From Candidatus Heimdallarchaeota archaeon AB_125 (GTDB lineage Archaea > Asgardarchaeota > Heimdallarchaeia > Heimdallarchaeales > Heimdallarchaeaceae), in contig MEHH01000063.1 of assembly GCA_001940755.1 (NCBI GenBank), positions 1 through 11,090 on the forward strand: 11,090 bases of DNA. The letters are read 5' to 3'. Under the pieces are notes generated by a model. The model did no database searches. It worked only from the letters and a program-made list of their open reading frames with translations, and was not told where the DNA came from. How positions within the stretch are numbered: position 1 is the first letter of the stretch; every line of letters starts with the position of its first letter. Positions 5,823 to 11,090 of the stretch are shown here, one piece after another. The position numbers and the translations under genes are program-made.

Positions 5823-5840
5823 TAACTACTCATGTAGTTA
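5823..5840. repeat. Perfect 7-bp inverted repeat in the gap between the protease and methyltransferase genes
   Basis: TAACTAC-TCAT-GTAGTTA is a perfect hairpin, 64-81 bases past the protease stop codon and well upstream of the methyltransferase promoter. No T-run follows it directly, so it may be a processing or protein-binding site rather than a terminator. It could also be chance. Confidence 0.3.
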
Positions 5841-5903
5841 TAAGATTGGGTAATTTATTGTATAAAAGAAAAAGGAAAATGAGATGTGATAAGTCTTTTT
5901 TTA

Positions 5904-7136
5904 TCATCTTGGACGTGGTCCTCCTCCACCTCCTCCCCCACCTCCAGGTGGGGGAGGTGGAGGTGGAGTAAACATCTCATATGCATACAGCAAATAGTCA
6001 TAAAAGTCTACACCTCCCCATCCAATTGTTGGTTCATAGATAATTGAATTGCCTACTGCTGGTTTTCTTGTAGAATCTACATTATCTCCTTCTGAATTGA
6101 AACAGATGATTTCATATATTCTGCTACTCGAAACATAACTTCCAGGATATCTGTATTTTTGAATTTTAAATATCATATAAGCAGCTGCAGACATGATTGC
6201 ACATGATGCACTGGTTCCGGAAACTAAAAACGCATCTAAAACTCCATCTCCATCATTATCACAAGCGACTTCAACTTCTTCACCAGGAGCTACTACCACA
6301 GGTGTTGAAGCTCTAGCAGTACTTCTTGTCCAAAACATACTTGCATAAAATGCATTGTTAGCTCTCCTCATTCTAAAACCTTCGAATGATGAATCCTTGA
6401 ATATTATTCCTCCTACTCCAAGAACAGGGTGATAATCTGCAGGGAACACCTGTCTATGTTCATCATCATCAATTCTTGTATTACCTGAACCCGCAAAGAA
6501 GGTTATTCGGTAAGGGAAGGAAGATAATTCCTGTAATTTTGACTCTACATCTGAATCATCACTTGTTGTTTTGATTGACATATTTACTACTTTCACTTTG
6601 AAACCTTGAGACCATAGTGTTTCAATATGTTCCAGAGCATCATAGATGTGTTCATTATTTGGGTGTCTGTCTTCATCTAATACCTGAAAAACTAAAATTT
6701 GAGATATATAGTCTTCAAGCAAACTAGCTATAAGACTACACATCATAGAACCATGATGTCCACCAATATCAAGATCTTCTCCATAAAATATCTCGGTATA
6801 TGTTGAACCTGCATGTTTAAACAATCTGAAATTTATTCCAAATCTAGTTTGTAGATGAGTCCATGTTTTTTGATCTAGACCTGAATCAAAAATCGCTAAA
6901 CAATCTAAAGGTGAAGGAGAAGTTAGAGCTTCTTCAAGATTAGAATTGCTCTTTACTTCAGGAATTCTTAACCATTCAATCAAATCTTCATCTATACCAT
7001 CATCTCCCTCTCCAAGTATGGATAGCAAAAGATTATCATTAAAACCTGAAGGCAGATCAATATACAGTAATTGGATTGATAGTGTACAAAAAATTAAAAA
7101 CAATCCAAGTATTTTATTATTTATTCTCAACCTCAT
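5904..7136 (-). CDS. Secreted subtilisin-like (S8) serine protease with Pro/Gly-rich C-terminal tail
   Basis: The protein has 410 residues from ATG 7136. An N-terminal signal sequence is visible (basic R-L-R-I-N-N-K, then a hydrophobic run about 9-26), followed by a poorly conserved acidic segment (43-70). The S8 catalytic residues are all present in order: Asp84 in A-I-F-D-S-G-L-D, His128 in G-H-H-G-S, oxyanion Asn219 in F-F-A-G-S-G-N, and Ser309 in V-S-G-T-S-A-S-C-A. The V-A-P-G-E-E-V strand (282-288) also fits. Unusual points are a D-N-D-G-D-G-V-L-D calcium-type loop (293-301) directly before the Ser motif, Cys-Ala where G-T-S-M-A-A-P normally has Pro, and a tail of seven Pro then nine Gly ending P-R-P-R. 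The product should act outside the cell on unknown substrates. It is divergent from the surface protein at 7301, which might be a partner or target. There is no C-terminal TM helix. Confidence 0.93.
   Translation of the reverse strand: MRLRINNKILGLFLIFCTLSIQLLYIDLPSGFNDNLLLSILGEGDDGIDEDLIEWLRIPEVKSNSNLEEALTSPSPLDCLAIFDSGLDQKTWTHLQTRFGINFRLFKHAGSTYTEIFYGEDLDIGGHHGSMMCSLIASLLEDYISQILVFQVLDEDRHPNNEHIYDALEHIETLWSQGFKVKVVNMSIKTTSDDSDVESKLQELSSFPYRITFFAGSGNTRIDDDEHRQVFPADYHPVLGVGGIIFKDSSFEGFRMRRANNAFYASMFWTRSTARASTPVVVAPGEEVEVACDNDGDGVLDAFLVSGTSASCAIMSAAAYMIFKIQKYRYPGSYVSSSRIYEIICFNSEGDNVDSTRKPAVGNSIIYEPTIGWGGVDFYDYLLYAYEMFTPPPPPPPGGGGGGGGGPRPR
5921..5968. repeat. Long GC-rich inverted repeat encoding the protease Pro/Gly tail
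   Basis: The arms pair at 20 of 23 positions around the two-base centre 5944-5945, with a perfect 12-bp inner stem (5932-5943 with 5946-5957) and mismatches only at T-T, A-A and T-T. It coincides with the CCN proline codons and GGN glycine codons at the 3' end of the protease gene. The hairpin and the peptide tail are therefore two readings of one sequence. It is strikingly GC-rich in an AT-rich window. Confidence 0.9.
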
Positions 7137-7172
7137 AATTTCACTTCTTTTTTTAGTGAATCATTAAATTAA

Positions 7173-7191
7173 AGTTATAACATTATAAAAG
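7173..7191 (-). promoter_or_regulatory. Candidate promoter of the protease gene
   Basis: On the minus strand CTTTTATAATG (7181-7191) and TTATAACTTT just after it are TATA-like and lie about 37-55 bp before the ATG at 7136. Between promoter and start, TCACT...AGTGA (7141-7159) forms a short inverted repeat. Its GTGA, four bases from the ATG, may act as a weak ribosome binding site. Confidence 0.4.
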
Positions 7192-7249
7192 CATTTTGCC
7201 TATAAGTGGATGTTGAACCATCTCCTAAAAAATTTAATTCTGTTGGAAA

Positions 7250-7275
7250 AAGATATTAAAGCTCAAGTATATTAG
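7250..7275 (+). promoter_or_regulatory. Candidate promoter of the surface-protein gene
   Basis: AGATATTAAA (7251-7260) and GTATATTAG (7267-7275) are TATA-like and precede the ATG at 7301 by 26-50 bp. The second would give an almost leaderless message. No ribosome binding site is visible before 7292 or 7301. Confidence 0.35.
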
Positions 7276-7300
7276 TTAATAAAACTAAAATGTGAATAGT

Positions 7301-8683
7301 ATGATTAAAGGAATCAATAGAAGGTTTTTTCTCTTTCTACTAGGATCAATTCTCCTACTTTCAATATCTATTCCTGTTACTTTCACCATTTTAAAGATAT
7401 ATCAAAAAGAAAATTCTATCTTTCTTATGGAAATCAATAATGGAATCGAGGGCTCTTTTTTCTTTGAACCAGGAGGAACGATTCATCTGCCTTATGTATA
7501 TTATGATGTGCATGAGGGATATTATATCGGTTGGACGCAAGTGTTGAATAATCTATTGGGATACAAAACTAAGAATTATTTTCTTCAGAATCCTGAGTAC
7601 AAACAAATCAGTTTTTTTTCCAGTATCAGAGGAATTAAGTCAGTAGATGACTATTATTACTTCTTTGTCAATGGTGAAGACGGTTTTTTTAGACCAGGTA
7701 CCGTTGGTCAAAGAAGCAAAGATTTGATGAGTTGGGAAACATTTCCCTCTTTCAACAATGACACTAGTTCAGTAATTTTAAAGACATTCATTGGAACCGA
7801 TGCTGATTCTCAAGGCAATCTTTACAGCTGCTTTAGTGATGCTCAGGGTTTTGTTCTTGGATTTGACAATTATAGTTTCAATATTGTTACAATAGAAAAC
7901 AATAATTGGCAAATGGAAAATATTACTTTTGAGGGAGAATTGAGCTTTCTTGGTAAAGGATATTTTACAATCTATGATGATAATCCTGTTATATGCTGGA
8001 ATTTCTATAATAGTTCATTAGATTTAGTCACTTTGAATCTAGCAATTAAAAATGGTTTGAATATCTGGAACAATTATTCTATTACGTACCCAAATCAAGA
8101 TCTATCACCTATAGGTTTTCATAAAGCTGAAAACAAGATAGAAATTAATTTTAGTGGATATAGTTACTATGGCGTAAACCATCCCTCTAACTCTAATCAG
8201 ACTACTCTATATCGTGCAACCTATTCCAACGATGAAGTTTTAAGTGAGATTCTTTTTACTTACCCAGAAGAGATTCATATAAATGAAAATTGTTTTCATC
8301 AATGGAATAACGGAAGTATTTCACTCTTCTTTGAATCTTTTAAAGATGGCAATACGAAAACATATTATGGTATTATTTCCAATGAAGATGTTGTTCTAAC
8401 AGAAATAGTCTATAACAGCTCAACTACATACCGAAAAGCCCATCAATTTGAAATTGTAGACGACAAGATTTACTTGCTTTGGAATGAACATTTCAGACAT
8501 CCTACAGATTATAACAAGGATTATTCGAAGCTGTACTTGGGAATAGTTCCACTAGATTATCCATTAGATTTTACTGATGAAATAATAGACTATACTGTTG
8601 AATGGTTAAAATTTTCACTTGTTACTTTATCACACAAACAAACTACACAAGAAGAACCCACTAGTTTTAGGAGTTATGATTAA
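7301..8683 (+). CDS. Secreted or N-terminally anchored protein, probable beta-propeller ectodomain, unknown function
   Basis: From ATG 7301 the product has 460 residues. An in-frame GTG at 7292 would add three; ATG is preferred because neither has a ribosome binding site. A basic start (K-G-I-N-R-R) is followed by a hydrophobic segment (about 8-29), which is a signal peptide or anchor. The rest has no further TM helix. It is full of aromatic, alternating-hydrophobic strands separated by D/N/G turns, for example V-D-D-Y-Y-Y-F-F-V-N-G, D-S-Q-G-N-L-Y, E-N-K-I-E-I-N-F-S-G, N-G-S-I-S-L-F-F-E-S and V-D-D-K-I-Y-L-L-W. This pattern of repeated four-stranded units suggests a sialidase/BNR-like beta-propeller, but I see no clear catalytic residues or Asp-box (S-x-D-x-G-x-x-W). 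Many N-x-S/T sites are present, so archaeal N-glycosylation is possible. It may be a binding or surface-layer-associated protein. It is divergent from the secreted protease. Confidence 0.8.
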   Translation: MIKGINRRFFLFLLGSILLLSISIPVTFTILKIYQKENSIFLMEINNGIEGSFFFEPGGTIHLPYVYYDVHEGYYIGWTQVLNNLLGYKTKNYFLQNPEYKQISFFSSIRGIKSVDDYYYFFVNGEDGFFRPGTVGQRSKDLMSWETFPSFNNDTSSVILKTFIGTDADSQGNLYSCFSDAQGFVLGFDNYSFNIVTIENNNWQMENITFEGELSFLGKGYFTIYDDNPVICWNFYNSSLDLVTLNLAIKNGLNIWNNYSITYPNQDLSPIGFHKAENKIEINFSGYSYYGVNHPSNSNQTTLYRATYSNDEVLSEILFTYPEEIHINENCFHQWNNGSISLFFESFKDGNTKTYYGIISNEDVVLTEIVYNSSTTYRKAHQFEIVDDKIYLLWNEHFRHPTDYNKDYSKLYLGIVPLDYPLDFTDEIIDYTVEWLKFSLVTLSHKQTTQEEPTSFRSYD

Positions 8684-8703
8684 CAAGTATTTATGAAAAA
8701 GGA

Positions 8704-8898
8704 GCTAATATAGCGCACGGCAACTCTTCAGTTGTCGCCACAAAACTCGCCCTCAAGCTTGCTGATTACACTATAACTGAAGGTGGTTTTGCTGCAGATC
8801 TCGGTTTCGAAAAATTCGTAGATATTGTTACTCGTCAATATGATACTCTGCCAAATGCTGTTGTTCTTGTTACTACTGCTCTTCGCTTACTTCAATAA
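8704..8898 (+). pseudogene. fhs: Internal fragment of formate-tetrahydrofolate ligase
   Basis: Without any start codon, the frame reads A-N-I-A-H-G-N-S-S-V-V-A, A-L-K-L-A-D-Y-T-I-T-E-G-G-F-A-A-D-L-G, E-K-F-V-D-I-V-T-R and N-A-V-V-L-V-T-T before the TAA at 8896. This is the strongly conserved central part of formate-tetrahydrofolate ligase (the family has A-N-I-A-H-G-x-x-S, L-A-D-Y-V-V-T-E-x-G-F-x-A-D-L-G and V-V-L-V-A-T-x-R-A-L-K). About 64 of some 550 residues remain. The true enzyme makes 10-formyl-tetrahydrofolate from formate and ATP. The fragment cannot be functional as an enzyme. Its GC content (31 of 60 bases at 8701-8760) is well above the flanks, as expected for a piece of a highly expressed or foreign gene. 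It begins about 20 bp after the preceding gene's stop codon. Confidence 0.85.
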
Positions 8899-9117
8899 TA
8901 TAATAACTAGAACTTCTCTTTACCAATTCTTCAACAGTAGTTTCTTCCTCTTCCACTTCCTTCCTTTAGAAGTCAACTTGCTTCTGTTTATTTCTATCTC
9001 TTATCTATTCTTAAGTATAGAAGAAATTTTAATGATAAACTCAATTGTATTTTTATGACTGAAGAAGAAAGAAAAGTGTTCCAAAATAGTTGGATACCTC
9101 TTCTTTTATCTTGATGT
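8899..9117. other. Spacer with no supported gene
   Basis: This stretch between the formate-tetrahydrofolate ligase fragment and the next promoter is T- and pyrimidine-rich on the plus strand. A leucine/phenylalanine-rich plus-strand frame (8825-9058) runs through it but overlaps the fragment in another frame and looks like low-complexity translation. A minus-strand run (about 8966-8870) reads as a Glu-rich tail (E-V-E-E-E-E-T-T-V-E-E-L-V-K-R) but has an in-frame stop just upstream and no start. It may be a remnant or chance. Confidence 0.5.
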
Positions 9118-9128
9118 GTTTTTATATT
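9118..9128 (+). promoter_or_regulatory. Candidate TATA box of the HerA-like ATPase gene
   Basis: GTTTTTATATT lies 52-62 bp before the ATG at 9180. Initiation near 9150 would leave a leader of about 30 bases that contains GTGAT (9172-9176), a partial match to the archaeal ribosome binding site, three bases from the ATG. Confidence 0.4.
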
Positions 9129-9179
9129 CTCTTTTGATTGAATCTATAAGTCGAACAAGAGTCAATCGAAAGTGATGAG

Positions 9180-11090
9180 ATGAAGGATTCCAAGAATTTT
9201 AAAATGAAGAAAAGGGAATCCTCTTCACTATCATCTCATAAACCTCCTAATTATGCAAGAAGTTCTATCTTTCTCACCATATTACCATATTTTTTTGTTC
9301 TATCAGTGGGGGTGGTTACTTTTATCTTTCTTTTCCCAGAAGTTATATATAGAGCATTTCCTTCATTCTCATTTGATTTAGTAGCTTTTTTCACAAGTTT
9401 AGGACAAAAAATCAGTGATCCACTTCAAAGAATATTCTCAAAGATAGGATTGATTATTATCACAATCTCAGGAAGTTTCATTTTGGGTTGGTTCTTTTCT
9501 CCATATATAATGTCAAGAAGTAAGAACACTTTTTGTCAAAGAAAATTGTTTTTTCCTTTTTATTATAAAGTTACAAGTGTTCTGTTTGTTTCTAATACAG
9601 ATACTGAAGTGTTAAGACAACCTCATCATTCTTCTCTTTTTCATGCAGAATTCTTTCCATTTATTGCTGCAAGTAGCAAAACTATTCAGATGACAGTAAT
9701 GAAATATAAAGCAACAGTAGGGATTTATTTCACTATTACAATGAAAGGTTTTTCCAGAAAAAAACTTACTAGTGCTATTCAACGTAAAATGCTGTATTTA
9801 GCAAACTACCTAGACACCTACTATTCTAGAGCCAGTGAAATCTTAACAGCTGAGCAAACAAAGCTACTTCTTGAGGTTTTGAATAAAATGAAATTCAAAT
9901 CCTCTCTTGCTATACATCTTGAAGAAATATCTCTAATGGACTTAATATACAGCACTCTCTCAAAAGAAACTTTTACTGACAATTTTTACATATCACTTGT
10001 TGCTAAAAGAAAGAAAAAAGGATCAGATACTTTTCTTTTCCAGTTTGATTCCTTTTCTGATAATAGTCAAACTCTAGAATATTTCAGACATGCTACAGGT
10101 TTTTCTAAAAAATCCTCCTTAAGGAAGAAACAACTTGTAGAAACCGAAACAATGTCAAGATATATTTTCATTCCTTTAAACTATCAAGGAATATTTCCTC
10201 TGCATTCAAGAGTGATAACAACCTCTCACGAGGATTCTCAATCCATTCTTTTAGGACATGAGAGTAGAAGTGGATTTACAGTAGATGAAATTTCAATTGA
10301 AGCTTCTCAACTCCTTTACAATACTGAAATTTATGGAATGATAGGTCAAGGAAAAACTAGATTAGTAACTAGTATTATTGACCAACTCTTGCAATACAAT
10401 ATCCCATGTTTGATATTTGACATTAAGGGAGAATATGCTGCAACTTTCGTAAATGAACCTGGGGTTGAGATCTATACAATGGGAGAACCTCACCCTTTGT
10501 GCATCAACCTTTTTGATACTGCAGATGAAGATGATGTACGGAGCACTCTTCTCATCATTGAAGAGATGATGGCAACCTCAAACCAAGAATTCAGTCCATC
10601 GATGAAGAATCTCTTTGAAACAGCTCTCTTCAAGACTCACCAAGACGAAGAGCGCTCCTTAGAAACTTTTGTTAACCACCTACTTACACTAGCTAAACAA
10701 AACCGTCATATTTCCTCTATCCAGCACACTCTAGACGCAGTTCTTAACAGAATAAATTTTATCTTCAATCCAATCAACTTTGAGGTTTTAGGAGTAAATG
10801 AAACCACCTTAGATTTTGATCTCTTGAATCAAGAAAAGAGTATCATTCTTGACCTAAGTCAATTTCAACGAAGAGCTGCAAGACCTTCAGATATTTTTCT
10901 CATATGCAATTTGATTCTCAAGATGTTCTATCGTTTTGCTTCAGCTCAAGAGCTTACGAATAGATTACGCTATATCGTCGTTTTAGAAGAAGCAATCAAT
11001 ATCATTCCTCATTTCTACAGAACTGAGAGTTCTGCTTCACTTATTACTGCCGAAAATAGTTTCTTACTTGGTAGATCTTTAGGTATAGGT
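9180..11090 (+). CDS. Membrane-anchored HerA/VirB4-like (DUF87) ATPase, 3' end outside the window
   Basis: The frame runs from ATG 9180 (an alternative ATG is at 9204) to the window edge, 637 codons without a stop. Two TM helices near the N-terminus (about residues 31-52 and 78-99) are followed by some 270 residues before the motor. This intermediate region includes A-T-V-G-I-Y-F-T-I-T-M-K-G-F and H-S-R-V-I-T-T-S. The motor has Walker A G-M-I-G-Q-G-K-T (386-393), then C-L-I-F-D-I-K-G-E-Y (typical of HerA-type v-h-D-x-K-G-E-Y) and Walker B Y-I-V-V-L-E-E-A (598-605) followed by I-N-I-I-P. HerA/FtsK-superfamily ATPases are hexameric DNA or protein pumps. A two-helix anchor suggests a role at the membrane like VirB4, TraC or crenarchaeal CedB (DNA transfer or pilus biogenesis) rather than soluble HerA-NurA end resection. 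The His common in E-E-A-H is replaced by Ile604+2. Arginine finger and C-terminus are not visible. Confidence 0.88.
   Translation, partial: MKDSKNFKMKKRESSSLSSHKPPNYARSSIFLTILPYFFVLSVGVVTFIFLFPEVIYRAFPSFSFDLVAFFTSLGQKISDPLQRIFSKIGLIIITISGSFILGWFFSPYIMSRSKNTFCQRKLFFPFYYKVTSVLFVSNTDTEVLRQPHHSSLFHAEFFPFIAASSKTIQMTVMKYKATVGIYFTITMKGFSRKKLTSAIQRKMLYLANYLDTYYSRASEILTAEQTKLLLEVLNKMKFKSSLAIHLEEISLMDLIYSTLSKETFTDNFYISLVAKRKKKGSDTFLFQFDSFSDNSQTLEYFRHATGFSKKSSLRKKQLVETETMSRYIFIPLNYQGIFPLHSRVITTSHEDSQSILLGHESRSGFTVDEISIEASQLLYNTEIYGMIGQGKTRLVTSIIDQLLQYNIPCLIFDIKGEYAATFVNEPGVEIYTMGEPHPLCINLFDTADEDDVRSTLLIIEEMMATSNQEFSPSMKNLFETALFKTHQDEERSLETFVNHLLTLAKQNRHISSIQHTLDAVLNRINFIFNPINFEVLGVNETTLDFDLLNQEKSIILDLSQFQRRAARPSDIFLICNLILKMFYRFASAQELTNRLRYIVVLEEAINIIPHFYRTESSASLITAENSFLLGRSLGIG

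Noticed and set aside
6946..7167. Plus-strand ORF of 73 codons
   Set aside because: It is antisense to the protease signal-peptide region; the hydrophobic tail reflects AT-rich sequence.
8870..8966. Minus-strand Glu-rich C-terminus-like frame
   Set aside because: There is an in-frame stop just upstream and no start codon; about 31 codons are too few to support a gene.
8825..9058. Plus-strand Leu/Phe-rich ORF of 77 codons resembling a TM protein
   Set aside because: It begins inside the formate-tetrahydrofolate ligase fragment in a different frame, and its hydrophobicity comes from pyrimidine-rich DNA.
1..11090. CRISPR array, tRNA/rRNA genes, insertion-sequence ends or transposase
   Set aside because: No regularly spaced repeats, no tRNA-like cloverleaf (notably in the gaps 5667-5903 and 8899-9117) and no transposase motifs were seen by eye; a covariance-model scan was not possible.

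Overview
The window is AT-rich and probably archaeal. Most starts lack a strong Shine-Dalgarno sequence. Several have a TATA-like box 20-55 bp upstream, consistent with leaderless or short-leader mRNAs. The right end encodes a HerA/VirB4-type ATPase with an archaeal-looking DUF87 core. The low GC, the many one-TM proteins of unknown family and the ICMT-like methyltransferase would fit an Asgard archaeon, but no marker gene here proves it.

Left end (1-1522): two forward housekeeping-type enzymes. The first is the 3' part of an S66 (LD-carboxypeptidase/MccF-like) serine peptidase. The second is an intact TatD-family metal-dependent hydrolase.

Middle (1523-4817): an accessory island. A small single-TM ORF (1677-1835) is followed by two paralogous pairs of membrane proteins that I do not recognise. 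Family A is a TM anchor followed by a helical domain (minus-strand genes ending at 2057 and 3434). Family B is a TM anchor, an RTRVKGP-x-FVxVD motif, then a beta-rich domain (plus-strand gene 2775-3371, and a truncated minus-strand copy 4590-4793). A1 and B1 are divergent neighbours. The second set is A2, a ribbon-helix-helix regulator and the B2 remnant, all on the minus strand. The duplication suggests that A and B work together as one membrane system. This is the best candidate here for something undescribed.

Right-centre (4941-8683): an ICMT/PEMT-like membrane methyltransferase on the minus strand. Then a secreted subtilisin-like protease (minus) lies divergent from a large, N-terminally anchored, probably beta-propeller surface protein (plus). 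The protease has a DxDxDG loop just before the catalytic serine and a C-terminal tail of seven Pro and nine Gly encoded by a near-perfect DNA palindrome.

Right end (8684-11090): a start-less fragment of formate-tetrahydrofolate ligase (8704-8898), clearly GC-richer than its surroundings. After a spacer comes a membrane-anchored HerA/VirB4-like ATPase that starts at 9180 and runs off the window. Its partners would lie to the right.
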